Part shown: positions 45,909-57,619 of the stretch, piece after piece
Layout: each line of letters starts with the position of its first letter
Position numbering within the stretch: the stretch's first letter is position 1
Assembly: GCA_023055425.1 (NCBI GenBank)
Contig: JALGPY010000003.1
Location: 76,669,491-76,733,490, forward strand
Origin: Linanthus parryae
Taxonomy: Eukaryota > Streptophyta > Magnoliopsida > Ericales > Polemoniaceae
Reading direction: 5' to 3'
Length of the DNA stretch: 64,000 nucleotides
Made by a program: the position numbers and the translations under genes
The notes under the pieces: model-generated
What the model saw: only the letters and a program-made list of their open reading frames with translations
Databases searched by the model: none
Told to the model about the DNA's origin: nothing

Positions 45909-47337
45909 TGTTGGGTTTCGACGTAGGTAACGCAGTGGAATAACAAAAAATTAATCCTACTTCAAAGCCCACCACGGATCGTCAGGAGGAGACATCATAA
46001 CATGATAAGAGACATAGTATTGTGTACCTTTTGATTTGTGAGATCACACGAAGAATGATGTCCTCGTCTCTACGGTTGATCCACGTCTAGAGGTGAGATA
46101 TATATTCTTCCTTCAAAAAAGTGCTAGCTTGAACCCAGAAGAAGAGGGAAGAAGATCACAACAACAAGGACAAAAGGAGGTTTCGGCCTCCTCTTTGTGC
46201 CGTCGGGAAGGGGGGTGGACGGGCCTAGGGCGTCGGCCTTAGGCTTGTCTTACTCTCTCTTTCTTTTTCTCTCCCACTCTCTTTGTTATGTCTAATAACC
46301 TTAAGTGGGAACGAAGCTAGAGCCTCCTTTATATACTTCAACAACTCCTTGTTGTTTCCATAAAGGAGTTTCCTAATTCTACATGAACTAGAATTATTCC
46401 CTTCCTTGCAAATTAGACCTACTAAGTTTGCAAGGTGTTGCGCAATGATCCTTATATTAATTAATCAATATTAATTAATCCCAAATCTAGCTCTACTCTA
46501 TTTGACGTGTGACCCCATAGGTTTCTATATAGTTGGTAGTAACTTTTACTAACATGGAGCGGAATCTAGCAACACATCCATGCCCCCCAACTAATAGAAA
46601 TAGTCAGTGATCCCGACAAACCTCTTGTGCCCAATATCTTATATTGCACTATCCCTTTGTCTCCATATCCGGATTAGACACGAGACATAAATAGTCACAC
46701 TCGTATATCCAGTCCATATTTCCTCGATCCTAGGAATATGCTTATGCTTGCAGATAACATCAATATCTCCATATTGATTTATCTGAGTCTGGCCAGACAT
46801 TCAATAAGCCTCATCCCTCGAGTGGCTGTGGATATTTACCCCCATTATGTGGGTGGGAAAAATCCTATCCACATCACTACGATCTCTAAGCTTGCTTCCT
46901 ATCATGCCCGATAGCCATCTTTATGATTACCCAGTTACGGTGTAACGTTTGATAACATCAAAGCACAATATTCCACAACTAGAGTATCTAGTGACTTCAA
47001 GTCTAAGGATTGCAATTATATTAGCACTACGAGAAGCGATTGTGACTTGACATAATCTAATGTATCGTTCTCGTTGTGGGTCAATCCAGTATGCCATTAC
47101 TCCTAATGCATACCCATGTGTTAGACTTGATATCTCTATATCAATCTACCCACATACTAGTCTATATTTGATAGTCCTATTAATCAATATAGTGGAGTAG
47201 GGATATTTAAGATAAACAACACATTGTATCTAAGGACTTCATTATAATAAATATCACAATATATAATAAATGAATATTCTAGCCAAAACAATGTTCATAC
47301 TAAATATACGATTGCCTCTAGGGAATCTATTCCAACA
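45909..47337 (-). mobile_element. Solo LTR of the Copia-B/C/D superfamily
   Basis: A 1.43-kb LTR, in plus reading TGTTGGGTTTCGACG...GAATCTATTCCAACA, flanked by a perfect CTTGA duplication (45904-45908 and 47338-47342). Nothing internal remains, so the parent element was lost by LTR-LTR recombination. TATA-like CTTTATATAC lies near 46328-46338. It interrupts the integrase-RT linker of Copia-E. Confidence 0.95.
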
Positions 47338-47342
47338 CTTGA

Positions 47343-48363
47343 AACAGTAGAGGGAGCATCATAGAAAGTTTCAGTTTATGTCTCAAGGCATTGAGATTTT
47401 GGCTCTGCAGGGGGTTCAAAGCCTTGAGATTCTACTGATTGATTCTGCACTTTAGTTTTTCCTTTGTCCTCTTTCACAACATCATCATCAGACTCATGCT
47501 TGTTCAAATTTAGATCTGCAAAACTTTCACTCAGAGAATCCTTAGTACTTTCATCAAAAAACACATGAATACTCTCTTCCTTAATCTTGGTTTTTATGTT
47601 GTAAATTCTATAAGCTTTGCTAGTTTGAGAATATCCAAGAAATACACCTTCATCACTTCTAGCATCAAATTTACCAAGATTGTCTCTACCATTATTATGC
47701 ATAAAACAGATAAAACCAAAAGGTTTGAAATAAGAGACACTAGACTTCCTACCTTTAAACAGTTCATAAGGAGTCTTTTTTCACTATAGGTCTAATCAAA
47801 CGTCTATTTAGCACATAATTGGCAGTATTAACAGCTTCTGCCCACAAGAACTTTGGCAAATTACTTTCAAGTAGCATGGTTCTAGACATATCCTCAAGTG
47901 TCCTATTTTTCATTTCAACTACTCCACTTTGCTGTGGAGTTCTAGGTGTATAAAAGTTGTGTGAAATGCCATGCTTTGCACAAAATAAATCAAAGTCAAG
48001 TTGATTAAATTCCCTACCATGATCACTTCTAATAGATGCAACAGGCATATACCTCTTACCTTTTGGGGTCTGAACTCTCATAGGACCACACAAGTCCATA
48101 TGCAATAGTTCTAAGGGTCTAGAAGTACTTACAAATTTCTTTGGCTTGAATGAGCTTATGGTTTGTTTACCTTGTACACATGCCTTGCAAACCTCATCAT
48201 CTGAAACTTTTTGTGATGGTAATCCTCTTACCAAATCCTTTGAGATGAGTTTATTCAAGGTGTGTATGCTAATATGCCCAAGCTTTCTATGCCAAAGCTT
48301 TGAATCTTCCTTCAAGGTCTTGAGGCATTTTAACTTGTCACCTGCAACACTGTTAGTACTCAT
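47343..48363 (-). pseudogene. Copia-E pre-integrase, integrase and linker
   Basis: The frame 47764-48363 reads LWHRKLGHIS, CKACVQGKQ, LLHMDLCGPMRV (first Asp), then jumps from GKRYMPV straight to SIRSDHGREFN (second Asp) and QQSGVVEMKNRTLEDMSR (Glu). The segment that normally lies between the first and second Asp (VDDYSR... region) is absent, so the core has lost a few tens of residues. After a break, 47376-47702 continues the integrase tail (GVFLGYSQTSKAYRIYN) and the acidic linker. Confidence 0.88.
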
Positions 48364-48405
48364 AGCATATAAATTATATGATCTAGGAGCAGTGAGTATG
48401 CAATC

Positions 48406-48954
48406 TCAAAATTTCTCATCTTGCACCACACATTGCTCCTTGTCAAATATAGCTTTATAACCTTTATCACATAACTGAGAGATACTAAGCAGATTATATT
48501 TAAGTCCATCCACAAGATAAACATCAGAGATAGAGTTGGTAGAACCATTACCAATACTACCTATACCAATAATATTGCATTTTGCTTTGTCACCAAGTGT
48601 GATTGTTCCTCCAGATTTTTCTGTAAGCTCAGTAAGGAGAGATTTCGTTCCACCCATATGTCTGGAACAACCCCTGTCTAATATCCATTTCTGATCTTTC
48701 AAGTCCTTGGTGACATCCATTTCCTCAATATGTCTGTCTGATGACTTTTCTTCATCATGTTTAGCCATGAAGCACAAATTTGCTTGATCTTCTTCTGTTT
48801 CTGAGTCACTTGATGAATCAGAATCACTCCAAGAGGCCATCATGGCTTTCTTCCTTCTGTTGTCACTGTCTTTATTTTGAAAGTTCATGTTCTTTTTCTT
48901 TTGTGGACAATCCTTTACTAAATGATCTGCATCACCACATTCAAAAAAATTCAT
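48406..48954 (-). pseudogene. Copia-E zinc knuckle and protease
   Basis: Starts with a knuckle whose first Cys is lost (FECGDADHLVKDCPQ) and a Ser/Asp/Glu-rich spacer. The protease motif is WILDRGCSRHM, so the catalytic DSG has become DRG. It continues GTKSLLTEL and the LSISQLCDKGY end of the domain. Non-functional as a protease. Confidence 0.85.
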
Positions 48955-49101
48955 GACTTTAGCTTTATGTAATTGTGATGAAGGCTTACCTTTGTAGTCC
49001 TTGCTGCTTGAAGGTCTTGATCTCTCTCTCTCTTTTGTATTCCCTGTTACCAGAGTTTCTTTTCTTCTTGAGAATCCTGGCCAAGGCCTTGGAGATCAAT
49101 G

Positions 49102-49872
49102 CTAAAGCCTCTTCATCATCATGCTCATCTTCAGTCTCAAGACTTTGAGATTTTTCACTGTCTTAGCCTTGAGTGCTAAGTTCTTGATGTTTTCACTCAG
49201 ATCACCTTCTACATCCTTCATAGACATTTCATGAGTGAGCAAATTTCCTTGTAGATCATCTAGCTGAAGAAGACTTAAATCCTGAGCTTCCTCAATAGCT
49301 GTTGTCTTTGGCTCCCACTTGGCTTTTGGCAAGCTTCTCAGAATTTTCCTGACATTTTCTTCATTTGAAAACTTGTTTCCAAATGACTCCAGATTATTCA
49401 CCACATCAGTGAATCTTTTGAACATCTCCTTGATGGTCTCATCTGAGTTCATCTTGAACAGCTCATATTGCCTCAGAAGTATGTTGATCTTGGTCTGTTT
49501 AACCTGACTTGTTCCTTCATATGTCACAACCAGTTTGTCCCATACTTCTTTGGCACTTTTGCAATTTGACACTCTGTTGAACTCATCTGCATTAAGAGCA
49601 CAGTATAACAGATTCATAGCCTTGTAATTTTTTGATACCTTTTCCAGTTCAGTAACTGAGAGATTTTGCTCAGACTTGATGCATCTAACTCCATCTATGG
49701 TAGTGTAATACTCATGAGGACCATTCTGAACTATTGATCACAATTCCATGTCTTGATCTATGATGAACATCTTCATCAATGCCTTCCAGTGCATGAAGTT
49801 ATCACCACAGAACAATGGATGTCTGTTTGCTGCCCTTCCTTGTGAGAATCCACCATCTCCTACATTACTCAT
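49102..49872 (-). pseudogene. Copia-E gag (UBN2 type)
   Basis: The probable start is ATG at 49872, giving a short N terminus with an NFMHWKALM motif. One in-frame TGA near 49738 replaces a Trp. The 171-codon continuation carries AKEVWDKLVVTYEGTSQVKQTK, YELFKMNSDETIKEM and NNLESFGNKFS, the UBN2 signature of Copia Gag. Confidence 0.85.
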
Positions 49873-49907
49873 AGTCACAAGATTGTTAGATCTATATTAG
49901 TGACCCA

Positions 49908-49922
49908 AGCTCTGATACCAAT
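49908..49922 (-). other. Primer-binding site of Copia-E
   Basis: On the minus strand ATTGGTATCAGAGCT directly follows the TTCA end of the 5' LTR. Confidence 0.85.
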
Positions 49923-51414
49923 TGAAATTTTGTAATGTAGACTAAATACAGGACCAAAATACTCTAGAAGGGGGGGGGGGGTTGAATAGAGTATGGAAAC
50001 TTTTTGCTAAACACAAATTTCAACTAAGAAACTATGTGAGAAACTCAAATCTCAAGGCCTTGAGATTTTAGAAAACAGTCAGAAACTTTCAAAGGCAAAA
50101 AATAAAGCTCCAAGGCCTTGAACTATAACCAGTTCTGAACAGTTTATAAACCCTAGTTTGATTTGAGTTGTGTGCAACAGAAAATAACAAAACTGTAAAG
50201 TAAAGAACACAAGACAATTTACAGAGTTCAGTCCCAATGGACCTAGTCTCTACCTGAGGGATCTAATCCCACCAGGATTGGGCAAACACTTTTTATTACT
50301 CACACAGAAACAACCCTAGATCTTAAAGCCTAAGTGATTTCCCTTACACCTATACAGCTTGTGGTTCTAAACCTATCTAGTATCAGCTACTAACTGTTGA
50401 GCTAAAAAGAACCTCTTGTTGTTCACTTGAACAACCAACCACTAGGTTTAGTGAGGTTTTAGATATTCAAAAGATAAGCAGATTAAAAAACAGAAGAAGA
50501 ACACAGTAGAGGCATAAGCTTGTGAAGGTCTGGATGTGTTCTTCAGGAAACTGGAATGATTGATCTTTTGAAAGCTGTAATTGAAGCCTGAATGTATGTG
50601 TGTTTGAATGCTTGATCTCCTACGAATATTCCACACCTCTCTCAGTTATCTGCAAGCTTTTCCTCTTTCAAAATTCAAACTAGTCTTTTATCCACTCACT
50701 ACAACTGATTGAGAGATTTTACGATCTCAGTTCCTGCAAATCCTCATCCTTTCCAACTACAGTTCAAACAGCTCTGAGTAGATATTCGTTGGAGTTTGGT
50801 GAGATTGCATTTGCATGTTTAACAAACCTGCAATAACATTAAAACATAGCAACAACAAAATCCAGAAATATAACAGCACTAAGTCTGTTTGGATTTCTTA
50901 TTTCTGAATAAAAACTGGATGAGTGAATAAAACAATAATCTGATTAACTTCTGAAACAAATAACTCATGATAAACTAGTTTAAGACTCTTAGAATCATTA
51001 AACAATCATAATAATAAAGATCAAACCCTGCAAGAAAGAATCAAATTAACTCTGTAAAGCTGTCAGCAGCTCAAGGCTCATCTCAAGGCCTTGAAACTCT
51101 AGACATGCTTCACAGTCTTTCAAAGTTGAAACCAGAAATCTATGATTGTCTCATATCGGGATATCTGCAATTGTGTTAGATATATAGATAATATAAAACA
51201 TAAGTATTTGCAGCAAATCTCTGATCTTAATTATCAGATAGCCAATCTGCAACACAAGATTATTAGAGCATTCAGCATAATAAAGCTACTCTCAAGGCTT
51301 TGAAGCTCTGCTCAGTATCTCAAGGCCTTGGAGCCTCAGAAATACTTTGTCTTTGTCTTTCATCACTCAAAACAGTTACTTCTCAAAACACATTTAAAGG
51401 TCTTTGAGTCAACA
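49923..51414 (-). repeat. 5' LTR of Copia-E
   Basis: In plus reading TGAAATTTTGTAATGTAG...GAGTCAACA, 1.49 kb. It is clearly homologous to 40191-41677 with scattered substitutions and a G tract of different length (about 49971-49981). Confidence 0.9.
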
Positions 51415-52189
51415 TGGCTTATAGATTTTCTCATTGGCTTGGGAATATCTTAGTTTAGGAGGCCACATCCACATCACGTTTATTTATTGTTTGTGGTTGT
51501 TTATTTATTTTCTTGTTATTTTATTTTTGGTGTATGGATGATGCATGCAAACAGGAACAAGATAATAATTAAAACCCGGATCTTTTACTTTGGATTTTCC
51601 CAATCCAAATAAGTAGATCAGTTGATATGAATCAACAAAACAATTAAAAGTAAAAGGTAAAAATCCCTCAATTTAAATATTTCATTTTTGCTTTCTCATT
51701 ACTCAACACCCGCCAAACTATAATGTATTATATTCGGGCTTGCCAAAGAAAGGCGATTTGATTCTTTATAGGACGACGCGATGGCACAAGCAAGTAATGT
51801 GCAATTTTCGGAGTAAGAGGTTGAATGCAACTAGAATATTTCAATAGGATTGAAAGCCTAGAGGCAAGGTAAATGGGATTATCTATGGGATAGATAAATA
51901 AGGAGTTATTTTCCCAATTGAACCAAGAATTGCATGTGATGCAATTGGAAATTGTTTCCTACCTAAATGACTAATTCTTTGGTGACTTGCCAAAGAAATC
52001 TCAAGAAGAAGTGAAATATGGATCTTGGCCCCCTAGAAAATATAAATGATATTTCCCGCATTAATATAGAGGGTTGTTAATCCGAGAAAAATAGTGGGAG
52101 CTATGTTTAATAATATAGCCATTATTAAATGTCGTCATTTGTTCACAAAATACTAAAAAAATGTATATTTCTCATTTTGTAGAATTCCA
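51415..52189 (+). other. Copia-D leader, second part
   Basis: Continues the Copia-D leader. TGGCTTATAGATTTTCTCATTGGC aligns with the uninterrupted Copia-C leader at about 24553-24580, which confirms the Copia-E insertion point. It contains 'ggttgttaatccgagaaaaatagtggg', shared with 25208. Confidence 0.8.
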
Positions 52190-52920
52190 GTGGCAAACAA
52201 TCCATCGACTTCATCACAATCTCTACGATCAGTCCTTGAGAAGGACAATCTTTCTAGAATTAATTTTCAAGACTGGTACAGGAACTTGAGAATTATTCTC
52301 AAGCAAGAAAAGAAACTGTACATTCTAGAGGATCCAGTTCCTGAAGGGCCTGGAAATAATACTATTGCTGCCATCAAGGCACATCAGAATATCGTTGACG
52401 ATTCTAATGATGTGACTTGCCTGATGCTTTGCACCTTGAACTTTGAGCTTCAAAATCAACATGAGAACAAGGAGGCGTATGATATGATCATACATTTGAG
52501 GCAGCTCTTCCAAGAGCAGGCAAGGCATGAGCGGTATGAACTATCTAAAACACTGTTCAAGTGTTATCTGTCATAGGGAAACTTGGTGGGGCCTCATGTA
52601 CTGCGTATGATCGGGTACTAGGATATTCTCACGCGTCTGGGGGTTCCTGGTGGGTGAAAAGTTGGCCAGTGATATCATCTTGCAATCATTGCCTGATAGT
52701 TATAGCCAGTTCATCATGAACGATAACATGAATGAGATCAGTAAGCCTCTGCCAGATATGCTCAATGACAGCAGAAAGAGCATCAACAAAGGGAAGGAAA
52801 GGCCATAATGATGGTCAATAAAGGGAAGATCAAGCGAGTTTCATCTACCTCCAAAGGAAAGAGCAAGAAATTTGTGAAGTCCAAGGAACCTCTTTAAAGC
52901 AATCTGGGGGCGTGGCTAAG
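52190..52920 (+). pseudogene. Copia-D gag
   Basis: Same protein as Copia-B Gag (SLRSVLEKDNLS, WYRNLRIILKQEKKLY, QLFQEQARHERYE), but the ATG is GTG here (GTGGCAAACAAT). A TAG stops the frame at 52574. Frameshifts follow, and the knuckle is destroyed (ECH.. near 52925). Confidence 0.85.
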
Positions 52921-53039
52921 GGTGAATGTCACTAATGTAGTTAGCCCTTCCACTGGAAAAGGAAATGCCCAAAATATCTGGAAGATAAAAGGCTTGGAAT
53001 AGTGATTCCACAACCACCATGTATTTTTGTTATAGATGT

Positions 53040-54097
53040 CAATCTGTTTGTCTCTTCATCTTGCTTATTGGATACTTGATAAGGATCTCCCATTTGTCGA
53101 AATGGGTAGGATCTAAAGAGAAGCAGACGACTAGCTAAAGGGGAGATAGACTTGCACGGGGGGAATGGAGCAAGAGTTGATATGTGTGGCAGATGACTAA
53201 CTAAAGTGGAGATAAAATCCATCTTTAACATTAATACCAAAAGGATTTTAACTAATGATTTAAATCCTACTTATTTATGGCCTTTTCGTTTAGGTCATAT
53301 AAACGAAAATCGCATCTATAGACTCCATAAGGATGGATTACTAGATTCATTTGATTACGAATCATATGAGACATGTGAGACTTGTTTATTAGAAAAATGA
53401 CAAAGTCCCCATTCAAGAAGAAATGTGAGAGGACTACTGAGTTATTGGCAGTCATACATATTGATATGTGTGGGCCATTTCCCACGCCTGCCAGAGGTGG
53501 TTATCTTTATTTCATTACATTTACTGATGATTTCAGTAGATATGGATTTGTGTACCTTGTGAAGGCCAAATCTGAATCCTTTGAAACAAAGAATTCAAGA
53601 ATGAAGTAGAGAAACAGCTTGGCAAAAGTATTAAGGCTCCACGATCAGATCCTGGACGAGAATACTTAAGCCAAGAGTTTGATGACTATCTTAGAAAGTG
53701 TGGGATCATATCCCAACTCACTCCACCCGGAACGCCACAGTGGGATGGCGTGTTCGAGAGAAGGAATCACACCCTATTGGATATTGTTCGATCTATGATG
53801 TGTCAAACTAATCTTCGATTATCTTTTTGGGGACATGCTCTATTATGTACAGCTTTTACCCTTAACCGTGTTCCATCCAAATCATTCATGAAGACTCCAT
53901 ATGAGATTTGAAGTGGGAGGCATCCCACATTGTCTTTTATGAAGGTTTGGGGTTGCGACGTCTATGTAAAATGTTTACAAACAGACAAGCTCGGACCAAA
54001 TTCGTATAAGTGTGAGTTTGTGGCATACCCTAAGGAAACGAAGGGATATTATTTCTACAATCCAACCGAGAAAAAAGTGGTCGTTGCCTAGACCGGC
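53040..54097 (+). pseudogene. Copia-D protease remnant and integrase
   Basis: The protease site reads LLDT then a stop. Pre-integrase YLWPFRLGHINENR is at about 53270-53310. Integrase follows with VIHIDMCGPFPTPARGGYLYFITFTDDFSRYGFVY, then after a frameshift a changed second-Asp region (RSDPGREYLSQEF) and GTPQWDGVFERRNHTLLDIV, where the DDE glutamate is kept but Asn changed. It aligns along Copia-B residues 430-700. Confidence 0.85.
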
Positions 54098-55233
54098 GTG
54101 TTTCTGGAAAGAGAGTTTGTCTCTAAAGAAGCAAGTGGGAGGACTGTAGAACTTGAAGAAATTCAAGAACCACAAACCACTGATCCTACTATGGAACATG
54201 AACAGGAACCGCAAGATGTTGTGGAGGAACCTGTTCAGGTAACACAAGAACTTCGTAGGTTGAGTAGGGTGCATCAAGAGACAGAGAGGTATGGACATCT
54301 CGTCATTGAGCCCGGTGACGCACTACTCATGGATTATGAGCCTACTACCTATGGAGAGGCCATGAAATGGCCGGACTCTCAAAAGTGGCTTGAGGCCATG
54401 AGATCCGAAATCGAATCCATGTATACAAACAAAGTATGGACTTTGGTGGAACCACCCAAAGGAGCTTAGCGCATAGGGTGCAAATGGGTCTTCAAGAAGA
54501 AGACCGACATGGATGCCAATGTGATTTCCTATAAGGGCCGATTGGTGGCAAAAGGATTCAGACAGATTCATGGTATTGACTATGATGAAAAATTTTCCCC
54601 ATTCGCGATGACCAAATTCATTCAAATCTTACTTGCTATTGCAGCTTATCACGATTATGAGATTTGGCAGATGGATGTCAAAATAGCGTTTTTGTATGGA
54701 AACCTCCTTTGGGATTTGTACATGACACAACCAGAGGGTTTTGAGCATCCGGAGCATGCCATAAAGTGTGTAAATTGCCGCGATCCATTTATGGGTTGAA
54801 GCAAGCTTCAAGGAGTTGGAATCTATTTTTTGATGACGCGGTCAAAGATTTTGGTTTCATCAAGAACGAAGATGAAACTTGTTTATACAAGAAGGTTAGT
54901 GGGAGATCTTTTGTGTTTCTGGTCTTGTATGTGAATGACATACTACTCATTGGAAACGACATTCCTACCTTACAATCTGTTAAAGATTGGCTAGGGGATG
55001 CAGCTTAGATACTTGGTATCAAGATCTATAGGGATAGATCGAGGAAGCTTCTAGGCCTAAGTCAAAGTACATATATAGACAAGGTGTTGAAACGGTTCAA
55101 CATGCAATACTCCAAGAAGGGATTCTTGCCCATGTCGCAAGGGATCACCCTTTAGAAGGATGATTGTCCTTCCAATGGGATTGACAAGAACCGCATGATT
55201 ATGATTCCGTATGCTTCATCCATATGATTTATC
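54098..55233 (+). pseudogene. Copia-D reverse transcriptase
   Basis: Frames 54098-54469, 54509-54799 and 54766-55008 match the Copia-B RT segment: [74 protein letters not shown]. The active site is YVND instead of YVDD, so the enzyme is dead regardless of the frame breaks. At the plus-strand equivalents of the two Copia-B deletions this copy keeps the extra bases. Confidence 0.9.
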
Positions 55234-55890
55234 ATGTACGCCATGTTGTGTACTAGACTAGATGTTTCATACACATTGAGTATGACAAGCAGATACCAGT
55301 CAAATCCGGGTAAGAGTCACTGGATTGCTTTCAAGAATATCCTTAAGTATTTAAGAAGAACTAAGGATGTATTCTTGATATATGGAGGGGAGGGAGCGCT
55401 AAGTGTAAAGGGTTACACTGATGCAAGCTTCCAAACCGACATAGATGATTTCAAATCGCGGTCGGGATTCGTGTTTTTCCTTATTGGAGGAGCTGTGAGC
55501 TAGAAAAGTTACGAGCAAGAGATGGTTGCTGATTCGACAACTGAGGTTGAGTACATTGTTGCATCGGGTGCAATACAGGAGGCTGTTTGGATAAGGAAGT
55601 TAATTACTGGGCTTGGTGTGGTTCCTAGTATTGTGGATCCAATAGAGTTGTATTGTGATAACACTCGGGCGATCGCGCAATCCAAGGAACCATGGTCACA
55701 CCAGAAATCCAAGCACGTACTCAGAAAATTCTATCTTATTGAGAGATTATCGCTAGAGGAGATGTGAAGATATGCAAGATTCCTACAAATGAAAATCTGT
55801 CAGATCCACTTACAAAGTCGCTTGCTCGGCGCAAGCATGAAGCGCACACTAGATCTATAGGCATACAAGATGCACCAGATTGGCTCTAGT
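55234..55890 (+). pseudogene. Copia-D RNase H
   Basis: Frames 55234-55503 and 55522-55767 read [57 protein letters not shown] and HVLRKFYLI. The end DPLTKSL follows in another frame before the TAG at 55888-55890. A TAG at 55501 interrupts it. Confidence 0.88.
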
Positions 55891-55903
55891 GCAAGTGAGA
55901 GAC

Positions 55904-57275
55904 TGTTGGAATAGATTCCCTAGAGGCAATCTTATTAAGTATAAACATTGTTATGTCTAGAATAATCATTGTATATTTACGGAGATATTTAATATAATGA
56001 ATTCCTTCGATTTCAATTGTTGTTTATATTAAATATCCCTAGTCATTTATATTGATTAATAGGACGATCAACTATATACTAGTATGTGGGTAGATTGATA
56101 CGGGGATATCAAGTCTAGCACATGGGTATGCATTAAGGGTAATGTCATACTGGAATGACCCACCACGAGAAGGCTACATACAAGTTATGTGAAAGTCACA
56201 AGTGCTTCTCGTAGTGAAAATGGTATAGTGATCCTTAGACTTGAAGTCACTAGATACTCTAGTTGTGAAATATCATGCTTTGATATTATCAAACGTTGCC
56301 CCTTAACCGGGTAAATATAAAGATAGTTATCGGGCATGATAGGAAGCAAGCTTAGATATTGTAGTGATTTAGAGAGGATTTGTCCCTCCCACATAACGGG
56401 AGCAAATATCCACGGCCACTCAAGGAAGAGTGCTTATAGAATGTCTGGCAAGACTCAGATAAATCAATATGGGATATTCGTGTTATCTGCATGGATAAGA
56501 CTATTCCAGGATCAAGAAACTATGGGTTGGATATACGAGTGTGACTTGTATGTCTCGTGTCCAATCCGGATATAGAGACAAACGGATGATACAATACGGT
56601 AACATTGGTCACAAGGTTTGTCGGATCACTGTCTATTTTTATTAGTTGGTTGACATAGATGTATTGCTAGATATCGATCTAGTTAGTAATTGTTACTACC
56701 AATTAAGTAGAAACCTATGATATCACATGACATGTGGATTAAGCTAGACTTGGGAATTAATTAGTAGGACTAATTAAATAGAAGAATCAATACGCAACCA
56801 CAAGGAAACTTAGTAGGACTAATTTGCAAAGTAGACTAATCCGTGTATGGACATGATTATATCGGGGCTAATATGTAGTTAATAAGGATTTATTAACTAT
56901 TTAAGGGCACTCCTAGCTTGTTTTCCCATAGGTGATTCACTATGAGAGAGAACGAAGCAAGGAGAGAGCAAGACAAAGAGGCCCCCCCGTCCGCCCCCAC
57001 CCTCTCCTTCGACCTCGTGAGGCGCGCGACTCCTTGGGTGCCTTGTTTTGCGTAATCTTTTTCTTCCTCCTTCCTCCAGTTGCTAGCGGACTCTAGTGCA
57101 ACCCTAGGTGTGGATATTCATAGAGACGTGGATAGCATTCTACGTGGAGTGATCTTTCAGACAAACAAGGTACACATATTGTTTCTTCCCTTACCACCGT
57201 TATGATACTAGTCATGCGATTCATGGAGGTCTTTGAACGGAATCTTAATTTTATTATTCCGATGCGTAATCCGTA
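55904..57275 (+). repeat. 3' LTR of Copia-D
   Basis: Preceded by the polypurine tract GCAAGTGAGAGAC (55891-55903). Starts TGTTGGAATAGATTCCC. The end is cut: instead of the CCGTATCAAAACCCTACA-type end it runs CCGTACCCTA into Copia-G. Confidence 0.88.
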
Positions 57276-57540
57276 CCCTATAACTGAAACCCTTGTTGTC
57301 AAGTAGAATCAAAGAAATCAGATTCTTTGTGACAAGTGGTACATGTGTCACCTCCTTCAATGTGCATGTCTTCCCATCCATAGTCTTGAATCTAACTAAA
57401 CCTTTTCCTATGACCTTGCAAATAGCTCCGTCTTCCATATGAACGGATCCTCCATCTGCACGGTTGTGGCTTGAAAACAGCTCCCTGTTAGAACATATAT
57501 GAAATGAAGCCACATAGTCTAGAAACCACGCATCGGGTGA
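57276..57540 (-). pseudogene. Copia-G protease fragment
   Basis: Reads WFLDYVASFHICSNRELF, where the catalytic DSG is DYV, then GGSVHMEDGAICKVIGKG, VRFKTMDGKTCTLKEV, HVPLVTKNLISL and NKGFSYRVR. It stops at the deletion joint. Confidence 0.85.
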
Positions 57541-57619
57541 ATGTGTGACATCATCCGCCAGTAGAACAATATATCCTCTGACGAATTCTCCTTATCTACC
57601 ACGGCTGAAGAGCCATTTT

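Larger units (their letters stand above)
40191..51414 (-). mobile_element. Copia-E: SIRE/Maximus-like Copia with extra 3' ORF, interrupted by a solo LTR
   Basis: An 11.2-kb element in minus orientation. LTRs are 40191-41677 and 49923-51414, primer site TTGGTATCAGAGCT lies next to the 5' LTR, and the polypurine tract CAAGGGGGAGAT next to the 3' LTR. Flanks are CGGCT and TGGCT, a 5-bp duplication with one change. Order 5' to 3': gag, protease, integrase, linker (with solo LTR), reverse transcriptase, RNase H, then an extra ORF region. The extra 3' ORF and long size suggest the SIRE/Maximus lineage. Stops and deletions show it is inactive. Confidence 0.9.
38865..57275 (+). mobile_element. Copia-D: degenerate Copia holding Copia-E
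   Basis: Truncated 5' LTR (38865-39361), primer site, leader (39378-40190 and 51415-52189), gag, pol with many stops, polypurine tract and 3' LTR (55904-57275). Its gag-pol is clearly the same family as Copia-B. The 5' LTR lacks roughly its first 0.9 kb, and the 3' LTR joins Copia-G at a microhomology. Copia-E sits in the leader with CGGCT/TGGCT at its edges. Confidence 0.88.
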
